Shown here piece after piece: positions 26,792 to 36,547 of a stretch of 64,000 nucleotides of DNA. The notes under the pieces were generated by a model. That model searched no databases, had not been told where the DNA came from, and was given only the letters and a program-made list of their open reading frames with translations. The stretch comes from Cryobacterium roopkundense (GTDB lineage: Bacteria; Actinomycetota; Actinomycetes; Actinomycetales; Microbacteriaceae): the NCBI RefSeq assembly GCF_014200405.1, contig NZ_JACHBQ010000001.1:2852001-2916000 (forward strand). Direction: 5' to 3'. The translations under genes were made by a program, and so were the position numbers. The stretch's first letter is position 1. The number at the start of each line of letters is the position of its first letter.

Positions 26792-27829
26792 TCAGTGCTG
26801 TTTCGTCTGGGCGAGAGCTCGGGGAATCTCCAGCCACAGGTCGACCTCGTCGCCGGTGTCGTCCTCGCTGAGCGATCCAGTGCCCGGCTGAGGGCTGCGC
26901 AGCCCGACAACGGTCACGGCGGTGTCCGACCCATCCGCAGCGGTGCGCACAATGATCTTGTCGGCCGTCGTGCGCGAGATCGCCTCGGCGAGAGTGTTGA
27001 GCACCCGCTCCAATTCCGCGCCCCCGAGGTCGTCCATGGCACCCTCATCGAGCAGGGTGACAATGGCCCCCCGCCGCCGCGCTGTCATCACCTCGTCGCG
27101 CACCGCGTCGTTGAGCAGGCGGCGGCCGCGGATCTCGTCGCGGATCGCGGCCTCGAGGTACCGGCACTCCTGCCGCTGCGACTCGTCGAGCACCCCGCCG
27201 CGACGCACGATGCGCTGCAGCATGGCGAGGGCGAGCCGGTTGGTGTGCGTGAGTCGCACCTGACGCTCGAAGAGGTGCGCCTCCTGCGCGGCCTGCCAGC
27301 GGGCGGCCTCGCGCTCCGCCCGGGCGAACTGCTGGGCGTCGCGAGCGGCCTTGGCCAGGGCACGCGAGAGCAGCGCCGCGGCCGCGACCCACACCGCACT
27401 GCCGATGACTCCCATCGAACCCAAAGCTCCCGCACCGGCCCAGACCACCGTGTGGGCGATCAGGAATCCGGTGCCGATCCAGGCGAGCAACGGACGCTTG
27501 CGCGTGGCCGTGATGGTGAGGAGCGTGCCGACGGCCGCCACGTACCAGGTGGCGTAGCCGTTCGACGAGGACGCGCCGTCGAGCTGGCTCCCGACGATCA
27601 GCGGCAGGGCGCCCGCCACGGCCACGTTGAAGAAAGCCAGGCCGAGCGGCATCCGAATCGGGCTCGTCGGCCACAGACTGGCCACGCTCGCCGCGGCGTA
27701 CACCGCCATGGCCACGATGATCGGGGCCGGGGACGCGGGCAGGTTAAGCGAATAGACGCCGAGGAGAATGTGGTACGCCGAGAACATCGCGGCGAGCCCG
27801 AGGATCATCGGGCGAAAGTGATTCATCAT
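26792..27829 (-). CDS. Membrane protein, degenerate sensor-kinase-like
   Basis: 345 residues from ATG 27829 (ATGA overlap with the kinase stop). Six hydrophobic segments in the first ~165 residues, then a cytosolic helical part with AKAARDAQQFARAEREAARW and a C-terminal domain resembling a histidine-kinase ATPase end but without N, G1 or G2 boxes. No phospho-His is evident. Third gene of the RR-HK operon, so it could be a partner that tunes the kinase. Confidence 0.7.
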   Translation of the reverse strand: MMNHFRPMILGLAAMFSAYHILLGVYSLNLPASPAPIIVAMAVYAAASVASLWPTSPIRMPLGLAFFNVAVAGALPLIVGSQLDGASSSNGYATWYVAAVGTLLTITATRKRPLLAWIGTGFLIAHTVVWAGAGALGSMGVIGSAVWVAAAALLSRALAKAARDAQQFARAEREAARWQAAQEAHLFERQVRLTHTNRLALAMLQRIVRRGGVLDESQRQECRYLEAAIRDEIRGRRLLNDAVRDEVMTARRRGAIVTLLDEGAMDDLGGAELERVLNTLAEAISRTTADKIIVRTAADGSDTAVTVVGLRSPQPGTGSLSEDDTGDEVDLWLEIPRALAQTKQH

Positions 27830-29220
27830 GCGTTCGCACCACCCGGCGACATCAAGTCGGTCTGGTTGCCCGGTGCGTCGAGCTCGATCGACGGCACGCC
27901 CTCGATCTCCTCGACCTCGAGGGGAGGCTGGTCGTCGGGCCGGGGCCACCGCAGCGTGATGATGGTGCCCATTCCGAGGCTCGTGCGCACGCACACGAAA
28001 CCGCCGACGCTCGTGACGCGCTCCTGGATGGACACCCTCAGACCGAGGCGTTCAGTGGGGATGAGGGTGGAATCGAAGCCGACCCCTGAGTCGGCGATTT
28101 CGATGCGGCAGCCGTCGTCGGGGGTCGCGCTGAGGGTCAGCGCTCGCGCCACTGGGGCATCCGCTATGCCCGCGTGCTGCACGCTGTTCACCATCGCTTG
28201 CAGGGCGGCGGCAAAGAGCGCCTCACTCACCTGTTCCGGCACCGTGACCGACGGCTCGGAGGTATCAACGAAGGTGAAGGGGGCCGCGGAAGCGGCGGCC
28301 TCGTGTTTGAGTCGGGTGCCGAGGCGCTGGAACGGGATACGCGCTTCCTCGTCGGGCCGGGCTGCGCTCGCGTCGAGCAGCCGGGCGACGGCGTTCGCCG
28401 CCATGGTGGCGGCGAGTTCGGCGCCCTTCTCCGTGCGGGCCCCGGCTGCGGAGAGCAGCGTGGCGAGAACGCTGTCGTGCACGATGGAGTCAACTTCGAC
28501 CCGCTCCACCTCGGTGGCATGCTGGCGCACCGCCAGACAATACTGGACGAGGGCGTTGCTCTGTGCCGTGTCGACGTTGCTCGTGGCGGTGCGCAGCATG
28601 GTGATGATGATCAGCACGACCTGGCCGAGCAGCACGGCGTAGAGCACGTCGAGGGAGGCCAGCAGGAGGTCGGCCTGCCCGCCAGAGGGTTGCATGCGCA
28701 CGATGCCGTAGGTGACAGGGGCGACAACCGTGTAAATGGCCGCCCAGCGCACGCTGAAACCGATCGCGGCGCACGACGTGGCCACTGTGCACAGGTACCA
28801 CAGCCACGGCTTGTCACTCACATCCACGGCGGCGTGCAGCACGACAAACGGCCAGGCCGCCATCGCGAGCAGGTACACCACGGCCACGCCTGACGTGGCT
28901 GTGCGCACGCCGCGCTTGAAGACCGTGGCAAGCACCACGCAGGCAATAGCCACACCCAGCCCACCCGCCATCAGCGAGGTGCCGATCGACGCGTGGTCCT
29001 GAAACTGATGCAGCACGGCCGGCAGGCTCTGCAGGGCGAAAATCACCGAAATACCGGCCACCGAACGCGAAAGCACGGTTTCGATCTGTGCCCGGCTGAT
29101 CGGGTTGCGCGGCCGGGACCCCGCGACCATCAGGTCGTCACTGCGGTTCACGGCTGCCGACGCAGCGGTGCCGCGGCCGGCGAAACGAGGGCGGAAGGTA
29201 CCCGCCTCCGGTTTAGACAC
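27826..29220 (-). CDS. Sensor histidine kinase (NarL-partner type)
   Basis: 464 residues from GTG 29220, overlapping the response-regulator stop by 8 nt; the real start could be further in. Five to six transmembrane helices (about 50-210), then VDSIVHDSVLATLLSAAG with the likely phosphoacceptor His near residue 248. An HATPase domain follows: QAMVNSVQHA (N box), IADSGVGFD (G1), RLGLRVSIQERV and GMGTIITLRWP (G2). Signals to the regulator encoded upstream. Ligand unknown; membrane topology suggests an envelope signal. Confidence 0.85.
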   Translation of the reverse strand: MSKPEAGTFRPRFAGRGTAASAAVNRSDDLMVAGSRPRNPISRAQIETVLSRSVAGISVIFALQSLPAVLHQFQDHASIGTSLMAGGLGVAIACVVLATVFKRGVRTATSGVAVVYLLAMAAWPFVVLHAAVDVSDKPWLWYLCTVATSCAAIGFSVRWAAIYTVVAPVTYGIVRMQPSGGQADLLLASLDVLYAVLLGQVVLIIITMLRTATSNVDTAQSNALVQYCLAVRQHATEVERVEVDSIVHDSVLATLLSAAGARTEKGAELAATMAANAVARLLDASAARPDEEARIPFQRLGTRLKHEAAASAAPFTFVDTSEPSVTVPEQVSEALFAAALQAMVNSVQHAGIADAPVARALTLSATPDDGCRIEIADSGVGFDSTLIPTERLGLRVSIQERVTSVGGFVCVRTSLGMGTIITLRWPRPDDQPPLEVEEIEGVPSIELDAPGNQTDLMSPGGANA

Positions 29221-29944
29221 GGCCGTCCCCGGCCTCCGAGTCGAGCCCGGGCAGAATACCGTCTTCGACGGCACGGCGCAGCAGGTCTACCTTCGTGGGC
29301 GCCGGACGGCCCACCTCCACGTACTTCACGCGAATGCGATCGAGGTACTCGCGAGCGGTGGAGTGCGCGATGCCGAGCTGCATGGCCACCATTTTGAGCG
29401 GCAGTCCCGAAGCGTAGAGGTGCAGCACGTCGCGCTCGCGGCGACCGAGCTGAGCCTTCGCGAAGTCACGGTCGGCGTCGATCGCCGTGGCCCACTCGAG
29501 GTTGTTGAGCACATCGCCGCGGGCGACCGACGCGACGGCGGCCATCACGGTGGTGGTCGGCGACGATTTGGGAATGACCCCGGCCGCACCGGCAGCGAGC
29601 GCCTCACGCACGGAGGCGACCCTGTCGGCGATGCTGTGCACGAGCACCGCGGAGCCCGTGCTCTGCGCGAGCTTCACGTTGTCGGTGACAAGAGACCCGT
29701 CACCGAGCGAGAGGTCGAGAACGATCACGTCGCAGACCTGCCCGGCGAGCCCCTGCACGAGATCGCGCACCGTCGCGGCGGTGAAGACCACCGTGTAGCC
29801 GGAGTTCTCGCAGGCCGCCTTCAGCCCCAGCCGCACCGACTCGTGGTCGTCGACGATCGCGACAAGAATCGGGGTGTCAACGGATGCCGGTGTCTCGGCT
29901 AGTGTCTGCGTCACGATTTCACTGCTTTCGTTGGTGTCTGTCAT
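29213..29944 (-). CDS. NarL/LuxR-family response regulator
   Basis: 243 residues. Receiver domain (about 25-150) with acidic pair DD32-33, phospho-acceptor Asp77 in DVIVLDLSL and Lys in VIPKSS. C-terminal HTH: LGRRERDVLHLYASGLPLKMVAMQLGIAHSTAREYLDRIR. First gene of a three-gene operon with the kinase and membrane protein. Its ATG follows TAGCTA by 6 nt. Confidence 0.9.
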   Translation of the reverse strand: MTDTNESSEIVTQTLAETPASVDTPILVAIVDDHESVRLGLKAACENSGYTVVFTAATVRDLVQGLAGQVCDVIVLDLSLGDGSLVTDNVKLAQSTGSAVLVHSIADRVASVREALAAGAAGVIPKSSPTTTVMAAVASVARGDVLNNLEWATAIDADRDFAKAQLGRRERDVLHLYASGLPLKMVAMQLGIAHSTAREYLDRIRVKYVEVGRPAPTKVDLLRRAVEDGILPGLDSEAGDGRV

Positions 29945-29953
29945 TAACGATAG

Positions 29954-31283
29954 CTATTTGGCCAGCACAGCGACGGCTTCGACATGGTGGGTATTCGGGA
30001 AAAGGTCGAATGCTCGAAGATCCTTCAGCGCATAGCCGTAGCCGGCGAACAGCGCCACGTCGCGGGCCAGGGCCACCGGGTCGCACGCCACGTAGACGAT
30101 CTGCTGCGGAGCGAGTGTGCCGAGCTGGTCGACGACCACCTTGCCGGCGCCGGAGCGCGGTGGGTCGAGTACTACCGTGGCGGCCTCCAGACGCGCGCGC
30201 TGGGCGGCATCCGCTTCACGGATCACGCGCTGCAGGTAGCGGTCCACCCTGTCGGTTTCGGCCGTGGCGCCCACCCACTCCTTGAGGTTTGTGGCGGCGA
30301 AGTTGACGGCCTCCGGGTCACTTTCCACCGACGTGATGCGAACGGAGCTGCCGAATCGGTCGCCCACGGCCGCGGCGAGCAGGCCGACGCCGCCGTAGAG
30401 GTCGAGGTTGGTGGCGCGGGGGTCGAAGAGTTCGGGGTCGATGGCGTCCTGCACGGCGCGGAACAGGGTCTCGGCCGCGCGGGAGTGCACCTGCCAGAAG
30501 CCGGAGACGTCGAGCTCGAACTCGCGGTCGCCGACGCGTTCGCGGATCACGCTGCGCGGGCTCGGCTTGGCCTTGCCGAACTTGTCTTTCTCCGAGACGA
30601 GCACGCGCACGGGCCCCTCGGAGGGCGCAACGAGGTTCACTGTGGCCGCGTTGTGGAACAGTGTGTCGAGCGGGGCGATCTCTTCGATGGCGCGCTCGAC
30701 CAGCGGCAGGTCGTTCACCGGGATGACACGGTGCGAACGGGCGGCGTAGGGCCCCACGGTGCCGTCGTCGGCCACGTGCAGGCTGATGCGGGTTCGCCAG
30801 CCGGTGCCGTCCATGGCGTCGCCTGGGCTCGCGTGTTCGCCGACCGGAACGGCCTCGACCGTGACGGGGCTCTCGATGCCGGCCATGCGCTGCAGTGCAT
30901 CGGCGAGCACGCGGCGCTTGAGCTCGCGCTGGAAACCGAGCTCGATGTGGCCGAATTCGGCGCCGCCCGCGCGGTGTTCGGGGGCACGGTCGAGGGCAGC
31001 GGATGCCCACACGTGCGGCTGGCGCTCGGGCGCCGCGTCGATCACGTCGACGGTCTCGGCGCGCCAGAAGCTCTTGTGGTTCGCCTCGGTGAGGCGAGCG
31101 CGCACGCGTTCGCCGGGGAGCGTGTCGCTGACGAACACGACGCGGCCCTCGTGGCGGGCCACGAAGATGCCGCCGTGGGCGACATTGGTGATGTCGAGTT
31201 CGATTTCGGTGCCGACCGCGGTGTCGGATGCGGTCGACGCGGATGCCTGCGCCGAAGTGTTCTCTGTATTACTGATGCCCATC
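29954..31283 (-). CDS. TRAM-domain 23S rRNA (uracil-5)-methyltransferase (RlmCD/TrmA-like)
   Basis: 443 residues from ATG 31283. N-terminal TRAM domain (IELDITNVAHGGIFVARHEGRVVFV), then SAM-dependent domain: NLDLYGGVGLLAAAV, DPPRSGAGKVV and YVACDPVALARDV with the catalytic Cys. The N-terminal Fe-S Cys set of RumA-type enzymes is absent, as in many actinobacterial members. Methylates a uridine in rRNA or tRNA; exact position unknown. Confidence 0.88.
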
Positions 31284-31333
31284 CCTCGATAATCCCACAC
31301 TGGCCCCCGAACACGTCCCTCCGGAGCCAAACA

Positions 31334-31339
31334 TAGGAT
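31334..31339 (+). promoter_or_regulatory. Predicted -10 box of maf
   Basis: TAGGAT, 6 nt before the ATG. AGGA within it could also serve as ribosome site with 7-nt spacing, so leaderless or leadered translation are both possible. Confidence 0.4.
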
Positions 31340-31345
31340 TGATCC

Positions 31346-32014
31346 ATGCGTCTTATTCTGGCTTCCACCTCTCCCGCCCGCCTCGCCCTGCTGCGCGCGG
31401 CCGGAGTCGAGCCCGAGCTGGTCTCCCCCGAGGTCGACGAAGACGCCGTCACCGCCGCCGCGAATCTTGCCGCCGGGGCGCCGCTGGCACCGGCCGCGGT
31501 GGTGGAACTTCTCGCCCGCTCCAAGGCGGAGGCCGTGGCGGCGTTGAGCCTGGCACACGCGGCCGACGCCGGGGCATCCGCTGTCTCGCTCATTTTGGGC
31601 GGCGACTCGGTATTCGTGCTCGACGGCGTGATCTACGGCAAGCCGCACACCGTGGCGACGGCGCACGAGCGCTGGCAGCTGCAGCGCGGTCGCACAGGCA
31701 CGCTCTACTCGGGGCATTGGCTGATCGAGGTTGTGGACGGCGTGCCAGGGCGGGCCGTTGGCGCGGTCGCGCAGGCCGAGGTGAGTTTCGCCGACGACAT
31801 AACGGATGCCGAACTCGACGCCTACATCGGAACGGGCGAGCCGCTCTACGTGGCCGGCGCGTTCACGATCGACAGCCTCGGCGCGCCGTTCATCACGCGG
31901 ATCGAGGGTGACCCGTCGACGGTCGTGGGCTTGTCGCTTCCGACGCTGCGTCGGCTCGTGGCGGGGCTCGGGCACCACTGGCCAGACCTGTGGAATCGCC
32001 GGGGCGCGATCTGA
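31346..32014 (+). CDS. maf: Maf-like nucleotide pyrophosphatase
   Basis: 222 residues. LILASTSPARLALLRAAG, SPEVDED, ARSKAEAV, LGGDSVFVLDG and YSGHWL fit the Maf/HAM1-fold family that hydrolyses non-canonical or surplus nucleoside triphosphates (dTTP/UTP type). Usual length is ~200; an Ala-rich insertion of about 15 residues lies before LGGDSV. Confidence 0.92.
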   Translation: MRLILASTSPARLALLRAAGVEPELVSPEVDEDAVTAAANLAAGAPLAPAAVVELLARSKAEAVAALSLAHAADAGASAVSLILGGDSVFVLDGVIYGKPHTVATAHERWQLQRGRTGTLYSGHWLIEVVDGVPGRAVGAVAQAEVSFADDITDAELDAYIGTGEPLYVAGAFTIDSLGAPFITRIEGDPSTVVGLSLPTLRRLVAGLGHHWPDLWNRRGAI

Positions 32015-32120
32015 TTCTCTCGGCGTCGCGAGGGCAGATTCCCCAGCAATTGTAGGCATCCGCACTGTTTTGGCACGTCTTTTTGTGGGAGAGAACCAAA
32101 AGGGTTTCTGCACTGACCCA

Positions 32121-32126
32121 TAAGCT
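32121..32126 (+). promoter_or_regulatory. Predicted -10 box of the carboxylase alpha gene
   Basis: TAAGCT, 8 nt before the GTG at 32135. Confidence 0.35.
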
Positions 32127-32134
32127 TGGGACTT

Positions 32135-33922
32135 GTGTCACTCATAACGAAGGTCCTCATTGCCAACCGGGGCGAGATCGCTGTCCGGGTGATTCGTGCT
32201 GCCAAAGACAGCGGAATTCTCTCCGTGGCCGTCTATGCCGACCAGGATCGCGATGCCCTGCACGCGCGCCTCGCCGACGAGGCCTACGGGCTCGACGGCA
32301 CGACTGGTGCGGACACGTACCTGGTGATCGAGAAGATCCTGTCGGTGGCGCGTCGCTCCGGCGCAGACGCCGTGCACCCCGGCTACGGCTTCCTGGCCGA
32401 GAACGCTGACTTCGCTCGCGCCGTGATCGGTGCGGGTCTCACCTGGATCGGCCCGTCGCCCGAGGCGATCGACCGGCTCGGCGACAAGGTCTCCGCCAGG
32501 CACGTGGCCGAAAAGGTGGGCGCCCCGATGGCCCCCGGCACCCTGAACCCCGTCGTCGACGCCGCCGAAGTACTCGCCTTCGTCGACCTGCACGGCCTGC
32601 CCGTAGCCATCAAGGCCGCCTTCGGCGGCGGTGGACGCGGCCTCAAGGTGGTGCGCGAACGCGCCGCCGTGGCTGAACTCTTCGACTCCGCAACCCGTGA
32701 GGCGATCACAGCGTTCGGACGCGGCGAGTGCTTCGTGGAGAAGTTCCTCGACAACCCCCGGCACGTGGAAACCCAGTGCCTCGCCGACATGCACGGCAAC
32801 GTCGTGGTGGTCTCGACCCGCGACTGCTCACTGCAGCGCCGACACCAGAAGCTCGTGGAAGAGGCCCCCGCGCCGTTCCTCACCGAGGCGCAGACCACCG
32901 AGATGTACCGCGCGTCGAAGGCCATCCTGAGCGAGGTCGGCTACGTCGGCGCCGGAACCTGCGAGTTCCTAATCGGTCAGGACGGCACCGTCTCGTTCCT
33001 CGAGGTCAACACGCGCCTGCAGGTGGAGCACACTGTCTCCGAGGAAGTCACCGGCATCGACCTGGTGCGCGAGCAGTTCCGGATCGCGGCCGGCGGCGTG
33101 CTCGACTACGACGACCCGATCGCCGTGGGCCACTCATTCGAATTCCGTATCAACGGCGAAGACGCCGGTCGCGGCTTCTTCCCCTCGCCCGGCCCCGTGC
33201 ACGTGTTCAAGCCCTCCGGCGGACCCGGCGTGCGCGTGGACAGCGGAGTGCAGTCCGGCGATGTGATCAGCGGATCGTTCGACTCCCTGCTCGCCAAGCT
33301 CATCGTGACCGGCGCCACCCGCGAGGAGGCGCTTGAGCGCTCACGCCGCGCCCTCGACGAATTCGAGGTGACCGGCCTGCCCACTGTGCTGCCGTTCCAC
33401 CGCCAGGTGGTGCGCGAGTCCGCGTTCGCCCCGGCGAACGGCGCGCCGTTCTCGGTGTACACCCAGTGGATCGAAACCGAGTTCGTGAACACCATCGAGC
33501 CCTGGACCGGCACGCTTGAAGACGCCGTGCCCGTGCAGAAGCGCCACAACGTGGTCGTGGAGGTGGAGGGCCGCCGCATCGAGGTGAGCCTCCCAACGCG
33601 TTTGCTGCCCGGATCGGCGGGCGAGGCATCCGTTGGCCCCGCCCCGCGGCGTCGCGGCGGATCGTCGGTGTCGGTGGACATGGGTGACGCCGTCAAGGCG
33701 CCCATGCAGGCCACCATCGTGAAGCTGCTCGTGGCCGACGGCGACGTGGTCGTCAAGGGCGACCTGCTGCTCGTGCTCGAAGCCATGAAGATGGAGCAGC
33801 CGCTCACCGCTCACCGCGACGGTGTGATCGGCAGCCTCGCCGCCGTGGTGGGAACCACCGTATCGTCGGGCGCGCTGCTGCTCACCGTCTCGGACGCGCT
33901 GCTCGAGACCGACGCCGCGTAG
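32135..33922 (+). CDS. accA3: Acyl-CoA carboxylase alpha subunit (biotin carboxylase + BCCP)
   Basis: 595 residues from GTG 32135; a TTG at 32126 is less likely. Biotin carboxylase: [29 protein letters not shown] (ATP-grasp Gly loop), [16 protein letters not shown]. The last ~70 residues form a biotin carrier with [11 protein letters not shown], Lys552 as biotinylation site. With AccB and AccE it makes malonyl-CoA or methylmalonyl-CoA. Substrate for BirA encoded at 23550. Confidence 0.96.
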   Translation: MSLITKVLIANRGEIAVRVIRAAKDSGILSVAVYADQDRDALHARLADEAYGLDGTTGADTYLVIEKILSVARRSGADAVHPGYGFLAENADFARAVIGAGLTWIGPSPEAIDRLGDKVSARHVAEKVGAPMAPGTLNPVVDAAEVLAFVDLHGLPVAIKAAFGGGGRGLKVVRERAAVAELFDSATREAITAFGRGECFVEKFLDNPRHVETQCLADMHGNVVVVSTRDCSLQRRHQKLVEEAPAPFLTEAQTTEMYRASKAILSEVGYVGAGTCEFLIGQDGTVSFLEVNTRLQVEHTVSEEVTGIDLVREQFRIAAGGVLDYDDPIAVGHSFEFRINGEDAGRGFFPSPGPVHVFKPSGGPGVRVDSGVQSGDVISGSFDSLLAKLIVTGATREEALERSRRALDEFEVTGLPTVLPFHRQVVRESAFAPANGAPFSVYTQWIETEFVNTIEPWTGTLEDAVPVQKRHNVVVEVEGRRIEVSLPTRLLPGSAGEASVGPAPRRRGGSSVSVDMGDAVKAPMQATIVKLLVADGDVVVKGDLLLVLEAMKMEQPLTAHRDGVIGSLAAVVGTTVSSGALLLTVSDALLETDAA

Positions 33923-34113
33923 CGCGCAGTGGCCGCGCCCGAGCGACTCCGGGGTTCCGGGTTCGGGTTCCCGGGGGCTAATTCAGGAAATACGGGCCGT
34001 CGAGGCCGGCCAGGCCAGGAAACACCCGGTGCCCGACGTCATCCGCCGTCGATCTCCTGAAAGCGCCACACGGGCAACGGATGTCGCGGGGCGGGAACGG
34101 GGCAGGAACAGCC

Positions 34114-35550
34114 CTACAGCACCACGTGCATGGCGCGGGCGGCGTCCGTGATGGAGTGCGTGAGCGAAGGGTAGACCGGGAACGCGCGCGCCACCTCGTC
34201 GACCGTGAGGCGGTGCTCCACGGCGAGGGCGAGCGGGAAGATCAGCTCACTGGCCTTCGGGGCCACGATCACCCCGCCGATCACCGTGCCGCTGCCGGTG
34301 CGGGCGATGAGCTTTACGAAGCCGTCCTTGATGCCCATCATCTTGGCGCGCGGGTTCGAGGAGAGCGGCAGCTTGTACACGTCGCCCTGAGCGAGGCCGT
34401 CTTCGATCTGCTTCTGGGTCCAACCCACAGTGGCGATTTCGGGCTGGGTGAAGATGTTCGCGGCAACATTGCGAATCTCGATCGGATTCACGGTGTCGCC
34501 CATGGCGTGGAACACGGCCGTGCGCCCCATCATCGACGCCACGGATGCCAGCGGCAACTCGGTCGTGCAGTCGCCGGCCGCGTAAATGTTGGGGATGGAC
34601 GTGCGCGCGACGCGGTTCACCTGGATGTGCCCGGAGTCGGTCAGCTGCACGCCGGCCGCCTCGAGCCCGATGTCCTTGGTGTTCGGCACAGACCCGACGG
34701 CGATCAGGCAGTGGCTGCCTTTCACCTCGCGGCCGTCTTCGAGAGTTGCGAGTACGCCGTTTTCGGTTCGCACGACGGATGCCGCGCGCGACTTGGACAT
34801 GACGACCATGCCGTTGCGCTTGAACACGTTCTCAATCACATTCGCGGCGTCGGCGTCCTCGCCGGGGAGCACCTGATCCCGGCTCGAAATCAACGTGACC
34901 TTGGCGCCGAGTGCACGGTAGGCGCTCGCAAATTCAGCCCCGGTGACGCCGGACCCCACCACGATGAGATGCTCGGGAACGGCTTTGAGGTTGTACAGCT
35001 GCGTCCAGGTGAGGATGTGCTCACCGTCGGGCATGGCCGACGAGAGAATGCGGGGGCTCGCCCCCACTGAAACGACGATGGTGTCGGCGTCGATGCGGTC
35101 GAAATCCGTCGCCGAGGCGTCGCCGGACGTTGCGACAATCACGCCGGTGGTGCCATCGAGGCGGCCGTGCCCCTGCACGAACTTGACGCCGGCGCGAATG
35201 AGCGTGGCCTTCATGTCTTCGGACTGCTGGCGCGCGAGGGCGAGCAATCGCTTGTTCACGGCGGCCAGGTTGATGGCCACCTCTGGCCGTAGCGGCTTGC
35301 CGGTCTCGCCGCGCACAAAGAACTGCACGCCCAAGTCGGTAGCCTCGCCGATCGAGTTCGATGCCTCGGCCGTGGCGATGAGGGATTTCGACGGCACGAC
35401 ATCCGTGATAACGGCAGATCCACCCACGCCGACGCTTTCGACCAGAGTCACCTCGGCACCCTGCTGGGCACCCGCGAGAGCCGCTTCGTATCCGCCAGGC
35501 CCTCCGCCGAGTACAACGATGCTCTGCTTGCGTTCGAACTCATAGGCCAT
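34114..35550 (-). CDS. FAD-dependent NAD(P)H-quinone reductase (LpdA-like)
   Basis: 478 residues from ATG 35550 (GGGGGAC upstream). VVLGGGPGGYEAAL binds FAD, VVGSGVTGAEFASAY binds NAD(P)H, YAAGDC near 310, and a C-terminal dimer domain. Family members normally carry CXXXXC after GG; here the segment is GVGGSAVITDVVPSKSL with no Cys, as in M. tuberculosis LpdA (Rv3303c), so it cannot be a disulfide reductase and probably reduces quinones. Confidence 0.88.
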   Translation of the reverse strand: MAYEFERKQSIVVLGGGPGGYEAALAGAQQGAEVTLVESVGVGGSAVITDVVPSKSLIATAEASNSIGEATDLGVQFFVRGETGKPLRPEVAINLAAVNKRLLALARQQSEDMKATLIRAGVKFVQGHGRLDGTTGVIVATSGDASATDFDRIDADTIVVSVGASPRILSSAMPDGEHILTWTQLYNLKAVPEHLIVVGSGVTGAEFASAYRALGAKVTLISSRDQVLPGEDADAANVIENVFKRNGMVVMSKSRAASVVRTENGVLATLEDGREVKGSHCLIAVGSVPNTKDIGLEAAGVQLTDSGHIQVNRVARTSIPNIYAAGDCTTELPLASVASMMGRTAVFHAMGDTVNPIEIRNVAANIFTQPEIATVGWTQKQIEDGLAQGDVYKLPLSSNPRAKMMGIKDGFVKLIARTGSGTVIGGVIVAPKASELIFPLALAVEHRLTVDEVARAFPVYPSLTHSITDAARAMHVVL

Positions 35551-35610
35551 GTCCCCCATTCTCTCAAGTCCCGTGCCCCCCGCCAAACCGTTCTGCGGCC
35601 ACCCCTCTCC

Positions 35611-35692
35611 CGAATTCGACGGAGATTCCGCGTGAAAGCGGGCCCCGATGCGCCGAACCGTCGGGTTTGCCCCGGAATCTCCGTCGAATTCG
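35611..35692. repeat. 82-bp inverted repeat with 20-bp perfect arms
   Basis: Left arm 35611-35630 and right arm 35673-35692 are exact inverted copies starting CGAATTCGACGG, with a 42-nt loop that can pair internally. Between divergent genes and just 9 bp upstream of the nucleoside phosphorylase -10 box. Same size and shape as family A but unrelated sequence; no second copy in the window. Confidence 0.85.
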
Positions 35693-35701
35693 TGAGTGAA
35701 T

Positions 35702-35707
35702 TAGAGT
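35702..35707 (+). promoter_or_regulatory. Predicted -10 box of the PNP gene
   Basis: TAGAGT, 6 nt before the ATG at 35714. Confidence 0.45.
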
Positions 35708-35713
35708 GGGGGA

Positions 35714-36547
35714 ATGCTCAAGACCGACACAAACCTGTTAGACGCGCCAGAAACCGACCCGTTCGAGGTCGCACGCACCGCCGCGCAGCAGATTGCCGAC
35801 ATCACCGGAGTGGCCCGCCACGACATCGCGCTCACCCTCGGAAGCGGCTGGGGCAAGGCCGCCGACCTGATCGGCGAGACCACTCACACCATCCCGGCTC
35901 AGCAGATCGAGGGCTTCAGCGCGCCGGCCCTCGCCGGGCACGTCGGCACCCTCCGCTCGGTCTTGCTGCCGAGCGGCAAGCGCGCGCTGATCATCGGCGC
36001 TCGCACCCACTACTACGAAGGCCATGGTGTGCGCCGCGTCGTGCACAGTGTGCGCACCGCCGCAGCCACCGGCGCGACGACCATGATCCTCACCAACGGT
36101 GCCGGCGGCATCCGCGAGACCTGGACCCCCGGCACGCCGGTACTGATCAGCGACCACATCAACCTCACCGCGGATTCGCCGCTCGAGGGTGCGACGTTCA
36201 TCGACCTGACCGACCTGTATTCGACGTGCCTTCGCGACCTCGCGCGGTCGATCGTCCCGACGCTCGACGAGGGCGTGTACTGCCAGTTCCGCGGGCCGCA
36301 CTACGAGACCCCCGCCGAGGTGCAGATGGCCAAGGCGATCGGTGGTCACATCGTGGGCATGTCGACCGCCCTCGAGGCCATCGCCGCCCGCCAGGCCGGC
36401 ATGGAAATTCTTGGGCTCTCCCTCATCACCAACCTCGCCGCCGGAATCCAGAAGACCCCGCTGAGCCATGGCGAAGTCATCGAGGCCGGCCAGCACGCCG
36501 AGCCCGTGATCAGCGCGCTCCTCGCCCGAATCGTGGCCGCGCTGTGA
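35714..36547 (+). CDS. punA: Purine nucleoside phosphorylase
   Basis: 277 residues of the trimeric PNP/MTAP family. LTLGSGWGKAADLIGE, LIIGARTHYYEGHG, ILTNGAGGIRETW and GPHYETPAEVQMAKAIGGHIVGMSTALEAIAARQ with the phosphate- and base-binding sites. It phosphorolyses purine (deoxy)nucleosides to base and pentose-1-phosphate. Its stop overlaps the mutase start (GTGA), linking base release to pentose phosphate use. Confidence 0.94.
   Translation: MLKTDTNLLDAPETDPFEVARTAAQQIADITGVARHDIALTLGSGWGKAADLIGETTHTIPAQQIEGFSAPALAGHVGTLRSVLLPSGKRALIIGARTHYYEGHGVRRVVHSVRTAAATGATTMILTNGAGGIRETWTPGTPVLISDHINLTADSPLEGATFIDLTDLYSTCLRDLARSIVPTLDEGVYCQFRGPHYETPAEVQMAKAIGGHIVGMSTALEAIAARQAGMEILGLSLITNLAAGIQKTPLSHGEVIEAGQHAEPVISALLARIVAAL

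Noticed and set aside
26636..28642. 668-residue plus-strand frame opposite the kinase genes
   Set aside because: Shadow of two supported minus-strand genes; begins within the small-RNA candidate and has no domain.
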